Under the pieces are notes generated by a model. It saw only the letters and a program-made list of their open reading frames with translations, did not search any database and was not told where the DNA came from. Below are positions 11,476 through 25,532 of a stretch of DNA of 64,000 nucleotides, in pieces. This DNA is from Rhyacichthys aspro. Lineage: Eukaryota; Chordata; Actinopteri; Gobiiformes; Rhyacichthyidae. The stretch is taken from positions 11,624,303 through 11,688,302 of the forward strand of contig CM072170.1 in NCBI GenBank assembly GCA_036850595.1. Direction: 5' to 3'. A program made the translations under genes and the position numbers. Positions within the stretch are counted from its first letter, which is position 1. Each line of letters begins with the position of its first letter.

Positions 11476-14400
11476 CTCCCAGTGAAGTGAGTCTCCTGTG
11501 GTGGACATCTTGCATGCCACCTAGTGTGTATGTGCACGCGCCTTTATGAATGTGTATCTCTCTGTTTGTGAGTGTATTCCCCATGGATTTCTGTGATGGT
11601 ACCGAGGTAATTGGATGTGTGACGCCCACCAAAAATCCCCTTTAGCCTTGGGCAAGCGCTCTTTCAATCCCAGCATGCCTCTGGAAAGCACAACCCAAAG
11701 GAAGGCTTATTCTTTCAACTGGCAAACATCAAATGGTTCCCTGTTCTCTCCATCACAGCCTGCGTCTCTCTGGTCCGCTGTAGCATCAGAGTAAAGCCCA
11801 TTAACATGTAATGACATGACCGTGCACATGCATGGCCCTCGCAGAAACATGCAACAGAGGATAGAGAGCGTCTCGCTGGTATCTTATGTTTAATAGCTGT
11901 TGATTTTTCCCCAACAGTTACTCTAGGAGGATTGGAGAACGATTGTTCTCTCACAGGGCTGCTATGGCTCAGGTGGATGGCCTCAAAGTGTCTCCGATGG
12001 AGTACCATAGGGCACTGGTGCCAGTGTGCCATAGTGCAGTGCTCAGTTACATAGTGCAATGAAAAGGTTTTGATTATGGGATTTCATTAATACTTTGTGT
12101 ACAATTTCCACATTTTTATCATGCAAAAACAGAAAATAGGCAACAATCTGGCACAACAGTAGTACTTGTATGAATACACATACATTTGTGTACTGGACCT
12201 GAACTGAAATTTACAATGTTAGTTACAGAGCCCATTTTGGATACCACCATTGATAACACACTGACTAATTATAATTATTTGTAGTAGGTGCAAACCAACA
12301 AAATATTAAGAAGAATGCAGTGATGCCTTCAGTGTCAAACAGATGCTTTAGTGAAACGTTGATGATTCCAACTTAATGATCGCTGTATTTCTGTTTTATC
12401 TCCGTACATTTAGTAAAATACTTCCTGAGGATCATTAAAGTACTATGAACACATTGAAGTTTCAACATATGCCTATTATCGGTCATTCACATAATTGCTA
12501 GTTATTGTTTCCTAAAAACTGTTTTCCTAAACAAGTGTTTCAACATAGGTTTAGCAGCAACATATTACCTGTGTACTGCAGCCATTTCCTCCATTGCTGC
12601 TTTTGCACATGGTAACTTTTCAATTTGCAGACATCTTAAACTAAATGTCTCTTTGCTGCGGTTGGTTACGCAAATCCCTTTTGCAACACTTAAGAAAATA
12701 TGTGTTGTCTCTGGAGCTCACCCGGGGCAAGATTTTTAACTAGAAATGTTACTAATGCATAACAAATAGTGGCTCAAAAAGGGTTTCCTATTCTGGCGGA
12801 TGTCTTGTTCAGGAAACGTGCATGTAACAGCAATAATGTGATCTCAGTGATAGTACCTTACTACTATCAGGTAAAAAAAGCTTAGAGGAGGAAGTGGATC
12901 TTGGTTCACCTCGTGTTCGTCTTCCCCGGTTTCTGTGACCTTGTTTTTTTAAAGTTGCGTAATACTCTGCTGGAGGTTTGGGTGTGGGGCAAAAAGATGC
13001 AGAGGCAGGACACTGATCTAAACTGTGCTGACAGGCCTGGCTTCCTCCCTCTCACCTCCTCCACGCTCTTGAGGCGAGGTGACAGAAAGAAACCTTCAAG
13101 ACAGCAGGGGAATTTCTTCATTGTCGCAGATCAGGTGCATTTATTAGCTCAACCACTTCCTGAATGCTGCTGTTCATTCCACCATGATACAGGGTCTTAC
13201 ACTTTTCTGGTATGTTTTACTCTAATGATCTCAGACAGGGGGCGGGGGCTCTGACTCATTTGTTTCACTGTGTAACAGCTTGTTGTACGAGATTATTTTC
13301 AGCAATGAAGTGGGAGTTAGCCATGATGATGATGTCATTAAAATGCCAAAAGGAAAAGAGCAGTGGGAATAACTCAGCACCCTGTCTGGTGACATAATGT
13401 GCAAAAAATCATCAAGTTATGGCAGCATTATGGTCACTTTTACACCTTTAGTCAGTACCTTTATCTTGGTATATTACTTAATGTCATAAATACTTATTAC
13501 ACTCTCTGTAGCTATTTCTAAAGGTCCTACTTGATTCATATTTAGTGTTCCTTTAAAACTCAATATATATCGCTGAGATCAAAATTCAGTCAGTGAAATT
13601 CAAGCCAGTCAGCACAATGACCTCTGAATATGTGTTTTGAAGATGAAAGAAAAGGATATTGAACTTTGATCTATCAGTAAATAGGACAAATCAAGAGATT
13701 TTACTTCAGGAATCCTTTTCTCGGCTTTCAAGTGGCGGACTAAACTGGGCCCACATTGTAGGCATATGATCCCCTTATGAGGTTCCTGTGGCGAGTGAGC
13801 AAACAGTGGCTTTTTCACACTGCAAGGTCGCAAACAGTGACTTGTATTGAAATGTTGTGGGCTCTGAGCTCGATATAAACATTCATTATAAAGCTGACAA
13901 ATAATGCCAGAATCTGTTTAGTACTGGTATGTACTGTAAATATCCCAATGCAGAATATATTTTTATTGGCCCTAATGCCCATACATAGTCCGGTACTAGC
14001 ACTGTAGTGACACCTCTGGCTGATAAAATGTATGAGGCACTGGATCCCACACAGTCCATTAAGCCTTTCTTTTTCCAGAGGGTTCAGATAAATCACATAT
14101 GACCACAGTGTATTCTGTTTTTCAGGCCTCATTGGGTGTTATGTAGATTACTGTTCGTGTTAATAATTCTGCAGTTTTTTTATGGGTCTGTGTGAGTCTT
14201 TGTCAAATATTTGTAAGGCTTTGTATGTTTTTTTTTTCCTCAGCTATGTTTTTGCCTCGTAATCTAAGCTTCTTCATTACAATGAAAAAGTCTGAGCCAA
14301 AAGTTCTCAACACAATGTAATCCTGCATGTTTTGTTCATCTCATTTATGCTCTTGTCAGATATGTGGTACCCCCCAGGTATACTGGCATCCTCAGTAATG

Positions 14401-17400
14401 CTCCTCTGTGAAAGAGAGGGAAATAATTGACTGTTTTCTCAAATAGAGATCAGCTGTTTTGTAATGGAAGACATTCAAGAATATAACAAAAGGATATTTC
14501 TTCACAAAGCTTTCTAAACTTATTCAAGGCCATACAACACCAGTTAGGATCAAGAGAGCTTGCTCTAGTGTTAATATGCTAAGTGCTCTTTGCAGCATTT
14601 GAATGGATTTAGCATAGATTTACATAGTTTGAAGTCTGTGCAATGTTGCATTTGGCCTTTGACGCAGACTTTGTTTTCTGGAGAGCATTCTCTCAACTAG
14701 GACAAAGAAAGGATCTACTCAGAAGTCGATAAGTCTTCCTAATGCACTGACATCATCAGTTGTCATATTGTAAACAACAGTGGGGCGTCATGCCTGCTAA
14801 TTTGCTGCTGCTGTGAGCTCTGAATCTTTTATTGCCATAGGGAGTACATTGAACGCAATTTATATAATGGAAGATCTTTTAAAGTTGGTTTCCGTGGAAA
14901 CAAGTCCCCATATACTGAGGTCAACGCTTTCCCTTCATCACATAATTTTACAACACGAAAACAGAGAGTTATTTAAGGTTATTACACACATCCGTTTAGA
15001 TTTTACAGAGTAACAGGATTATGTCGCTATCATCATCAAAAGCGACTGATTGTATTTCATTGAGCGTGATGTCTTTGGGTATACTGCGCAGTCCCTGATA
15101 AAATGAAAATGAACTCTAGCTTTGACTGCGCTCGCCATGGCGTCATATAAACAAGTCCAGGATCCACTAATGCACTGCTTATTTGTTGGCTTCACTGCGG
15201 GGTGCAGGCTCTTTAAAGAGAATGAAATCTTTCAGTGAGATAAAGGGCACATGGAGCTCACTTAAGAGCACCCTGCCTTGTTGTTTGCAGGCTTCCTGTG
15301 CAAGAATTGGGACACGTGAAAAACAATACTCTGCATGTTCGTAATATTTCATGAGTGGTTCTTTATAATTCTTTATAATAAGAAGCTGGTGACTAGTAAA
15401 AACCTTTCTTTCTTTGTGATTTTTGTCTCTTTACATTTCTCCATACTATTCTTAAACCTAGTCGCAGCCACTCCTTTTGCCTAGGATCCCAAACAAAAGT
15501 ATTAGCAAGTGTTGAAGACAGAGAGCTCAGGGGGGAGAAGATTAAATTATCTCCTTTGAAGGTGCGCTGGCGCTTTCATGAGACAGAGGCCATTATTAAA
15601 ATGCAGTGACACATGCATACATCCAAATGATCCAGGACGCTTCGTCATGGATCATAAAACTCCCCAAGGTGCCTTTCACTCATTGCATACTGAGAGTTGT
15701 TGCCCGTTCCCTCTGAGTCATAACGGCTCGGTCAGGATATATGGAAGGAGGGCAGGCGAGACAGACGGCAAGAGGCAAAATGGCCTGAGTGTTTTATTAG
15801 ATTGCTCCGACAAAATTATATTAGTTTGAAGCAGTTTGACTCCACAGCAGGCTTCTGTTGTGGTGCATCTACAGGTGACAGGAAGGCCAATGGATATATT
15901 CTGCATGATGTGCTGTAAGGTTAAATGGTTCCAGGCGAAGCTTCGGAAAGGCTAGGGTATTTTAAGATTGATTACTTTCATTTCATCATTTAAACTTCTG
16001 CTATTTCAAATGTAATGTGTTTGTATGCGCAAGAGGTCCTTGTTCCCATGACAAGTGATACACCCCTAGAAGTCAAGATAAATGATTGATTTGACCTTTA
16101 AAATTCACAAAATCATAATCTGAAGTAATGAGATGTACATATCAGTGTGGTCAGTTCCACATATTTTCTGTATATTGTATGTATATAAATAGACATTGGC
16201 ACAAAATCATGAATATTTTTAAATTATTGAATAATGTAAGGAAATTATGATGATAACCTAAGCAACAAAGTTTGCATTTTGCGCCTGGCATTTCTGTATC
16301 TTTGACTCAAATATCAACCTTCATCCAGTATTATTGTTTAGCTGACGAGGTTGTGCTTCATACACTTACACATACATGCTGTTGACTGCTGCTGTAATAA
16401 TCCCTGGGTTCCAAAGGTATCCAGGTTCACGCCGTTAAGTGGGATCATTTCCGTGTCCGACTGTGTCAGTGAGATAATGCCTGTCTCTGAGCAACGAGAG
16501 TCGACTCTGCGCAAACAACTGGAGCCTTTTGCATGTGACGTTCAATTTATATTTCACAACTCTGCAGAATAAGGAGCATTGACAGTGTGCTCATACTGAG
16601 ATAGACAAATAGGCATCGACTTGCCGTATGTATCAGTCTGTAGCCTGCTTTTCGCTTGTAGATCGACCAAATGAGCCGTCATCCACGATTGATTTTCATG
16701 TTTTAGGAATGCCTACTTTGACTAAGCTATGTGGTAGTAGCTAGTGGTAAGGAGTGGGATGTTAAACTGATGGTGTGTACTCTTTAACATATAAAATACA
16801 TGCAAATAAGCCCACATTTACATCTGTACATAATGATCAACTGTGATGCAAAAGGCTATGAAAGCACATGATGGAAGTGACTGAAAATCGCCTGCTGGAA
16901 CTTAAGATTGTAGCTCTGAATAGGGTTTCTCCCGGGGCTGTGCTGAAGATATGGATGGACTTTGCGTGTCATAGCACATTACTGTATGTAATGCTTGTAC
17001 AATGAGGTGATTTTGAACCGACAGCCAGTAGGAGTTATCGTGACAGCTAGTGTGGTTTAATATCCAGCGTTTCAAAAGGACTTGTTTTAGTGGGAATGCA
17101 TTGCCTCGCGGTAATGGTTTATTCTTCTACAGTTGTGCTAGTTTTCCTTGTGGATTAGTTGGCTTGTGAACTGTGCTATAAATATTATCAAGCATGAAAA
17201 CCTGTGCAGTAGGGGCTCACATATCTAAGGTTCAATGTAATGCTCCAGTCAAACCTTCCACAGTCTGTGTATTTGTGATTGGGATATGAGTAAATTTTTG
17301 TTTTATTTCTTTATGTTTGTGATGTGATTTTTTTTAAATTCTTATCTTCCTAAAGCTAAGAAAAGTTCCACAAATAATGGATGTGTCCTGAGTCAAATAA

Positions 17401-18121
17401 AGCCATGTCTCTGTGGGAATGATGTCCTTTACCGTGGAACATCAGACCTGGCCTTTGACCTTTTAGGCTTTATGAGTGGACATTGATTTACTCCCTCTGT
17501 TTTCTGGATGGATGCTCACGACAGAGGCACTTTTCTCACTTATGGCGTTAAATGGAGTGGATCTAAAACTAAGATTCTGTATGGCAGGTACACGCAAAGT
17601 GCACACCTACAGACAAGTTCCATCAAACTCTGTATACAGTCCATGAAATGAAGAAAGTGGACATGCACTTTTAGTGTGTTCTTGTTTGCTGACAGCTATC
17701 ATGTGCTACACTTCTAAATGTCACAAATAAACATGGCTTTCTGCTCTTCTCTGATAGACCTCAAAAATGACAAAATGACATGATCTTATTGTGAACAAAA
17801 GCATTCTTCAGAGACTCTTGAAACTTCTTTTATACATACACTTTGGATTATTGTTAAAATTGTAAGTTTGTCCTTGTATTTTTTCCAAGATCAATGCCTG
17901 TATTTAAATTGTGCAAATTTTTCTTTTTCCTTTCTTTTTTTTTTTTTTTACACATTTGTATGAGAGCTATTCTTTAATGTTTTGTTGTCTGGATAGCGAC
18001 AGACAAACGAGCAATATTCTGCCGTAGTTTTGCTTTTAAATTACTCAGAATGAAGATGTTATAGCTTAATTAAACCTATTTTGTTGTAATTGTGTACAAT
18101 ACAGGTTTACTGTGTCTTGAG

Positions 18122-18153
18122 GGTATGTTGTTCATATAGTGCAACAACATACC
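18122..18153. repeat. Perfect 11-bp inverted repeat with 10-nt loop
   Basis: GGTATGTTGTT at 18122-18132 is followed by the loop CATATAGTGC, then its exact reverse complement AACAACATACC at 18143-18153. The structure would form a compact hairpin on either strand. It is too short for a typical microRNA precursor, and no T run follows it. No function can be assigned. Confidence 0.8.
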
Positions 18154-18560
18154 GTTGAAAATGAGACTACATTTGTTCTAGCTGCTCATGAACATTGTAG
18201 GTGACGTAATACGAACCCTGCAGCGAGACTTGCACTGGGAACAGGATTCAGTACACTTCTCTTACCTCCCATTTGTTATTTTTTATGTAGAGCCAGTGTC
18301 CCAAATGTGCATCATGTCCTGTTTACATGACCTGTGACCTCTGAGGCGTCGGAGCTTTCTGCTCTAGGCAACTGTGCTTAATGAATTAATGGAAGATGCC
18401 TTTTACACCTTTTTGAGGCAAGGTCTTTGTGGTAAATGCAGAAGAGGCACGGACGACCAGTCAGAATAGAGCTCTGCCCATGGGTGCCCTAAGGGTCTGA
18501 TTTAATGGTAAGTTACTGATCGTCAAAGTCCATAAGAATAACTATTGTCTTGTTTTTGTT

Positions 18561-18593
<33 letters not shown>

Positions 18594-20637
18594 TAGTTGA
18601 GCTTCTCTTTCTGATTGGATAAGTCATTACTACTCAGACCTGTTTCCAGTTCCATTATTTCTTCTTCTCCCTAAAAGTAATTTTTAGAATAAAGGTCAAA
18701 AGCACCAAACCTACACAGACTAAAGACTAAAATGTCACACTTTGAGATTTGTGATCATGAATCAAAGATGTAATGTTTCTCTGAAGTAGTTTAGCATCAC
18801 CTTCTGTTTCTATTATGGGTGATTTAGATGATTCCTGTGCTCTTTGCCAAATTTAAAATGTAATTGCATAAGGACATGAATCATTTAAAATGTGATCCTC
18901 TTTCACCGCGTGGCCTGCTGTCACTTGTATTACAGAACGTTGAGTGTGTGCCAGATGCAACGAGGAATTGTATTCTCATTCATCAAAGTACCTAATACGT
19001 CTTTCCACATTTCTTTCTGATATTTACACTTACGTTATAAATAAGCAATTTAAGTCGGAACAGACTTCAGGCTACAGAAGCATGAAGGAGTAGTTCTCAG
19101 TCTGAAATGCCAGCGCCAACTCTTACCATCCTTTAAAGGTTAACTCAAAACTCCAAATTACATTATGTAACCGCAAATTGTATGAGTTGGATAACAAATG
19201 TGATCTGTCTTCTATTATGTTTGCATTGTACACCCACTGAACTTAAAAGGCTTTTGGCTGCTACAATCAATCACCCTCTTGCCCTGCTGCCGGAAGTCCC
19301 ACAGCCTGAAGAGCGATTACTACGGCTATCCTCTTTCTCATCCATGTCTTCCTGGACTTATCAGGCCTCTAATGCTAAGGCTGGTGTTTGGCAGCTCTTT
19401 GGCTTCAGAACTGAGGGTCCTGGCCTGTGAGGAGACATTATAGGTGGCTCTACTCTTGACAGGTATCTATAGATGCCATTGACTTTAAATTAAAGTGGAG
19501 TGTGAGGTGATCAATCATAAGAGTGCACACCGGACAAAGCTACGCTGTGATGCATTGGCTTATCCTCCTGAACCTGGACGACAGTGCAGGGACATCAGAG
19601 CTAAATTACCCCAGCGACCCACACTCTTTCTCCCCTGCTGTCCTCCCTTTTCCTGCATCCTACCAAACCCTCCCTTTTAACACAGCATGGAACAGCACCA
19701 TGTTTTATTATCCTGCTACACCCCGTACACAAGCTCAAATGTTGCAGTTTTCACCCAGCAGTAAATGTCAGCACCAAAGTTTATGACTTCATCAGGTACA
19801 GCCCGTTAGAGCAACATCCTGGTATAGTCAACATTTCTCTTCATGTTCACATTAAAACGCCTGTCATGTTTTATATGTCTTTGACATAAGGTCTCAGTGC
19901 AGAGCCATATACACAGTGGTATCATAGACTTTGGAACCAAGAAATGGGGATGTAAAGTCTTCATGGGGCGACTTTCAGCAACATTAACCTAATGAAGCTG
20001 GTTTAGTGATTTGTGTTGGTTTTTAATAACATCTTAGATGGATGTCAAATTGTAAAAATGTATTTACCAAACATGATAGATGCAGTTCTAGTTACACCCA
20101 CAATATTAAAAACTAATACCACTATGTACCCTTACTGGGCTAGCAAGTTAAATATAGCTATTGCTCTTTTGGTTTATTGTTCCCATTAAATTATGTTGAC
20201 CTCTAAAATTAACCTCAGAGTTATAATCCTAGTCTTAATTTCTCAAAATCGAACACATCAAGCAACTACCAAAGCCTAACCCCACTTAAAGCACATCTTA
20301 TGTTCAGTCGTAGAAAGTGAATCCTTAAAACTCTGATGAGCATCATCATGATTAGCTGCTGTGGACTGATGAGACTCACACCATGTGATCACTCGTGGAG
20401 AGAGTCCTCCTTTGGTTGTGGCTCATGTACAGACTGTTATTCCTGAGTTTTCTTTAAAACTGCTGCCAAGTGTGCACACAGCTGTTATCATCTCCTCGTA
20501 GAGTTGCTTCCAGCAGGTGCTTTCATGATAATTTTGTGCCTCATCATAGTTGTGTGATTAAAGTTTAAGCAACTTTTAGCTTTTGTGTTTGACTTCACTT
20601 TTTCGCTTGACTCCACTGTTGGATCATAATCCATAAT
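18154..20637. other. mdga2 intron 1, no gene seen
   Basis: Apart from the TG/AG microsatellite, I see no exon, RNA gene or recognisable repeat here. Confidence 0.5.
18561..18592. repeat. Compound (TG)n(AG)n microsatellite
   Basis: Eleven TG units run directly into about five AG units, a typical fish compound microsatellite in mdga2 intron 1. Confidence 0.93.
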
Positions 20638-20850
20638 TAAGGGCGCACTCACACCATTTGAACCGTTCCGTGCCTGAGTACGATTGGGGACTCACACACT
20701 CAAAAAGAATCCGTGCCTGGGCCCAGTAACGTCATACATCGCATGTCAGGGCTCCTACGCCACCAGGCGCCGTTTGTTTACAAGAAGCACAGAATCACTC
20801 AACGGCTCAACAGACTTTGCTCAAACGGTTTAATGGAGAACGTAAACCAA
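20638..20850 (+). mobile_element. Possible hAT-type non-autonomous fragment
   Basis: The stretch opens with taagggcgcactcacacc and continues with CG-bearing words such as ccgttccgtgcctgagtacg. That composition differs from the AT-rich surroundings and resembles the ends of abundant fish non-autonomous hAT elements. A related opening, taagggtgtgtttacac on the minus strand, closes the fragment near 30965. I cannot see a matching opposite end or target duplication here, so the extent and the family are uncertain. Confidence 0.3.
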
Positions 20851-23800
20851 GCGATATTCATTTTGAGTCTGAGGTTTTGAGATAAGAGAAAACTTTCTAG
20901 TGCTGCCTAATCCAAACAACTCCCTGGAAGAGATACACTGATTTCAGATTTTGATCTTGGAATCTGCCCAAAAGTGTTCTAACAGCATATGTTCCTGCCA
21001 TAAGGACAAATGTCCCCTAATATGTTGGCATTTTTACATATTACCTATTTACTCACCAATATGAATAACACACACTGGCATGGCATTCATAATGAATAAA
21101 TGGATGATCTAAGGACAAACCAAGTAAGGCTGTTTAATGTACTATATTAATGTTCTGTATTTTCCAGTGTGTGTTACAAATAGTAGTTAGTATTGTGCAC
21201 ACCGCTCTCATTCGCTGTGTTTTGACAAATGACTCTCAAAATTAACTGTATGTTGTTAGTGTTTGGAGATTGTGGCCATTCAGTGAAACAGTAGTTTTAG
21301 CAAGTCAAATGAATTCCTTTCTTTTAGTTGCTATGGAAGCACAATGGGGTCAGTGGTGGTTGCTGATATTTTTACCAGAAGGAAAATGGTAATTCATTTT
21401 TCTCTGAACTGGAAAGCTGCATTCTTACAAAACTATTCTTATTGGTCCTGTCAGTGAGAATATTACTACTTTAGTTAAATGTAGTAGCCAGAAGCAGTGA
21501 GTGGACACTCACAAAGGAACTGACTGAGTGTTCCTCTAAATGCCTGCTTCTGTACAGCAGACAGTTTGACCTTTCTGCTGATCTGGCATGTCCTTGTAGA
21601 CAGTGTGCTTTGCTCTGAGATAGAGACATACATCGGCCCAACAGACACCCATGTGCTCTCCAACCCATTCATTCAAGAGGAAGAAATTACATTTTCCAAT
21701 TGTATGCAGCAAGATGATGGAAGTGTGGGAAAACACAATCAGTGCAGCAGAGCCAACAAACATGCTTTCAGACTTTTGACCTCAGTGCTTGGTGCTTTTG
21801 TGAGAATCTTGGCCTCGGCTGTTTGTTAGACTTTCGCAACACAAACTGATTTAACTACACACTTAATTGGCCTTAATACAAATATAGTCAGTTAAAAATA
21901 TCTTAAAGTGCAGCATAACTCTTTAGGGACAATATGTCCTCCCAGGAACATTATGTTGTAAACAAAGAAAAAAGGAGCATTTATAAAAAAGAACAACATT
22001 TGTCCCTCATTTGGCTATATCTAGAAGCTTTGGAACTCTAAAACAACATTAAGCGGTATTCAACACTTTAAACAAATAAACGTTCTACCTTTGGGGATGC
22101 TTTGCTAAAGCTGTTGAGAGTTACTGCTTGATTTTTTCATCTCAACATTGTTTGTTTGGCCACTTTGTGTTATTTTCATCTGCGTTCATGTTACAGTTTC
22201 TAGATTTGGAAGTGATTTGGACGAAAATCAGTCGAGCATGGGAAACATCTGTAGGACATTCACAATCCACCTGGGTTTATTGGCAAATTTACCAAGGACA
22301 AGGACAGTGGAGCCTAATGCCACAGTAATTAGTGGAAACAGTAAGCCTATGTGCTGCACCTATGAGAACTGTGAAAGGCGCTATTAATATAACATGGAAT
22401 AATTGGCCTTGGAAGAATTCATGGGGATTGGAAGCTGCCACCCAATCCACTGCTCATAAAAGTCACTCTGCTGCAACCTGCGTAATCACCACTTTTTCAA
22501 CACTGTAATTACTGTTCTATAGCTGTAGTTGTACAAGCCCACCTTCATATGTAGTGTGTGTTGAGATGAACAGACATGTATGGCGGTCACATACATGTTC
22601 AGTCTTTTTCTTCAATTAAGATGTGTGTCAAGAAGAACTGCAACATTTTTGTTTTTTTGGAAGTGAAAATGCAGCGTTAAATGCAGCTGATAAAGCAGCC
22701 CAAATAAGCAGATGTGTTAAACTGCTTTGGTGTGAGTTATTGTCTTGACTGAGTGCCCCATTTGTGTTTGTAATGTCATAAATGATTTTATGTTTGCTGA
22801 ACAAACATTTAGGGGTGACATATGGGCCTGATTCTGTAGCGATACCTGTAGCGTATCTCCCGTGTGAGACGTGAGCTCACCATGTCTCTGTGAATAAACT
22901 TGTGTAGTTTAGCTCAGTGGCCCATGTCTAAAGCCCTTTGTAGTTCCAGTCAACACTTTAATTTGTATGTTTCGCTGCTGCCTTGGTCAGATTGCTGTCC
23001 CGCTCAGTCTTTCTTCTTCCCAAGTCTCATTGTTTCCTTTGCCGTTCGTCTCTTCTTATCTGGTCCGTCCTCTTTCTTTCTTAACCGTTTCCCTCTGCAC
23101 GACTTCTCTCCTTCTCCCTTTATCTTAACCCCTCCATCTCTTTCTAAAGCAAACACACACTGTGAGCAAGACACAGAAGGCATCCCTCACATCCCCAATG
23201 AGTACCTTGTTATTATCTTGTCCCCACAGCGGCTTTCTGTCTGGCTCCGTTTCGGCTCAGATTCCGTCACTAATGGGACTGCAGCACTTTCGACAGCTGC
23301 TATTCCTCAGCGTTGACAAACAGAGATGTGGCGTGTCTTTGCAAAACACAGCTCAGAGGGATTGTAGACTAATGCCACGATCTGATTTACACATTTACAA
23401 AGACCCCTTTCAGATCATTTCCTTTTGAAACAGCCTGCTGCACCATATTGAATAGGAGCTGTATGCAGCGTTTTTAAAACAACATACAGTAAAGTTTTGA
23501 CAGTAGCTACCCTGCTGCTGTGACGAACTTGGATGAGATTGTTAATGGTATTTAGTCAAGATCCCTTCATAATGCCTCGATTATGATCTTTTTTCACAGT
23601 GTATTCCCAGAGACAATTTTACTTTTTGAGAATACAGTGCATGAAATATTTATGAGATATGAGAATCCAGTGAGAAGACCCAGTAACTTGTCAGTGTGTT
23701 ATTCTCAGTTCAGACTTTTTGGAAGTATATGGCTCTTAAGACTCCTCAGGCCTTCAGATCTGCAAAAGAAAAACTAAGCAAAACTTGATGAAAGTCTCCA

Positions 23801-25197
23801 CAGTCGCTCATGTGAAAGTTTGCCTGCCACCTAATCGTTTTCACTGGGTCCTTTTGGGCAACAACAAAGACTCCCAGATTTGTACAACAGTCTGTTATAG
23901 TCTTTTGATTCTATCCCTGGCCAAATTTACTTGTTTTTAGCTTTCATCTCTCTCCAAAGGGGCACTTAACAGCTGACACACTCATGACCCGGGACAGCTT
24001 TGAAACCAGATGCCTGCCACAGATTGCAAAATCAAATAATAAACAACTGTCTTTGTTGTTTTTTTATAAACTCTTTGTTGTGAGGCCATTAATTCATGTC
24101 CTGGAGGAGGTCAGACAGTGTTATTTGTTCTGCTCATTATTCATTCAGCAGTAAAAGTATTGATACAAACTTACAGATGGGTGTTTGTCTTTTCATGAAG
24201 GTGAGGTGATTATTTTTGTTTAACTCTCTTCACCATTTCCATTTCTTTCAGAGTGGATTGAGATGAACTGTGTGTTGAAGCTTATCATGTTTGAAGAGAG
24301 GAGGTACACTGATCTGAGTTAATAACGGCGTGGTAAAAGGTGCTCGGGCTAGTCGGCGGTTGTGGCCCGCCAGCGTATTACCAGTGACATCACAGATCAG
24401 AGTGTATTTGGCTGCTCTCGGCCTGCTCTCATTACAACAGACATCCTACTGGAGCCCTGCCGGTCAGAGAACATGGTCAGAGAGCACTGGTATAAAAAAA
24501 AAAAAAACAAAAACCCACACTTTTACCAAAAAAAACGAATGAATAGCAAGGGAATAAGGCTTTGATTTCGTACAAATACAAGGGTCTTAAATGAAGGGAC
24601 AATTTGAGGGACAATTGAAAAACATCCAGTAAAAGTTAGCATCTGGAATTAGTGCTACACTGTAAATCCCCCTCCTCTTTAGTTCCTGATAATGGAAAGT
24701 TAGCCTGAGTAATATGATCACAATTATCACCAATGACATTATATTGCATAGTCCAGCCCTCAAAAGAAATAATAAGCCAATCACATTCCTTGCAGCTACT
24801 CAGTACAGTTATTCTGAGCCGAGAAATATTAAAAAACATTGGAAATTTAGAGTTGTCTATGGTTTAATCAAGATTTAACAGTTATTTCTTGTGAAATGGC
24901 CAAAACACGTAATACAATCTCACATATAGAAACAAGCTTCATATCAAAGTGTTTATTACGTCATTAACAATATGTCGAGGGGTAGTTTATTTCATTCGAA
25001 GTGTAGTCATCACACTTGTCGGAACTTGTCGGATTGTCACTCATTTCCTTGAACAGCGTCTGTATGAGTGACCAACAGACGGAGGTTTAAACACATATAA
25101 CGTGTTACAGCTGCATTAACACTTCTCGTCACATTACTGGGTTGCTTATCTCTCATGTAGCTTTGTTAGATTTTCTCTCAGTCTTAGCTACAGACAC
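20851..25197. other. mdga2 intron 1, no gene seen
   Basis: Intronic DNA with an A run near 24487-24500 and pyrimidine-rich sequence near 22990-23150. None of the open frames in this interval shows a domain, signal or plausible splice context. Confidence 0.5.
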
Positions 25198-25290
25198 TTT
25201 AGTGGTGTCAAACTCAAAGTGCTGAGGGGCCGTGAAGTTAATAAGAATCCTTTCAGGGGCTGAAGATGGTGACATTTAGAAGCTTTTATT
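25198..25290 (+). mobile_element. Worn hAT-like repeat end (GTGTCAAACTCA type)
   Basis: The words ggtgtcaaactcaaagtgc and ggggccgtgaag match the pattern of a widespread vertebrate hAT-derived repeat, whose ends read GTGTCAAACTCA followed by a GGGGCC segment. Only one end is recognisable and the copy is degraded. The right limit is a guess. Confidence 0.35.
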
Positions 25291-25373
25291 TAATTTTTAA
25301 TGTGAGATTTCTTCTTCATTGAGTCTTACAAAAGTTATCACACAACCAATAATTTTCTCCCTTCATGGAAAGT

Positions 25374-25532
25374 GGTTTTAGTTGGATTTGAACAGGTTTT
25401 GGTAAGATTTCAACAGATTTTAGATGGATTTGGACTGGTTTAGTCAGTTTTAAACAGATTTTATTTATTTTTCTAAAAATGAATCAGCAAAAGTCAAATC
25501 CATCTAAAACGTCTTCAAATCAAATTAAAACC
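25374..25532. repeat. Degenerate 21-bp minisatellite with inverted copies
   Basis: Four head-to-tail units of about 21 bp (25374-25394, 25395-25415, 25416-25436, 25437-25456) share the pattern GGTTTTAGxTGGATTTxxAC. After about 35 bp, the reverse complements of two units follow at 25492-25510 and 25512-25532. The third unit and the inverted copy share GTTTTAGATGGATTTG almost exactly, so the block can fold into a long imperfect hairpin. It could be the arm of a foldback or MITE-type element. There is no evidence of expression. Confidence 0.65.

Larger units (their letters stand above)
4240..18121. other. mdga2 intron 1, left-central part, no gene seen
   Basis: This is a long intronic stretch with no exon I can support. 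It holds a TC microsatellite at about 4925-4945, a C run at about 7376-7386, a TG repeat at 11454-11475 and a T run near 17934-17950. Several stretches such as 9000-9450 and 15000-15300 have the even, non-repetitive look of conserved non-coding DNA, but this cannot be shown without comparison. Open frames of 60-117 codons here have no family resemblance. Confidence 0.5.

Noticed and set aside
12901..13254. Plus-strand open frame of 117 codons
   Set aside because: It has no family resemblance, and the antisense strand is open over the same region, which is typical of chance frames.
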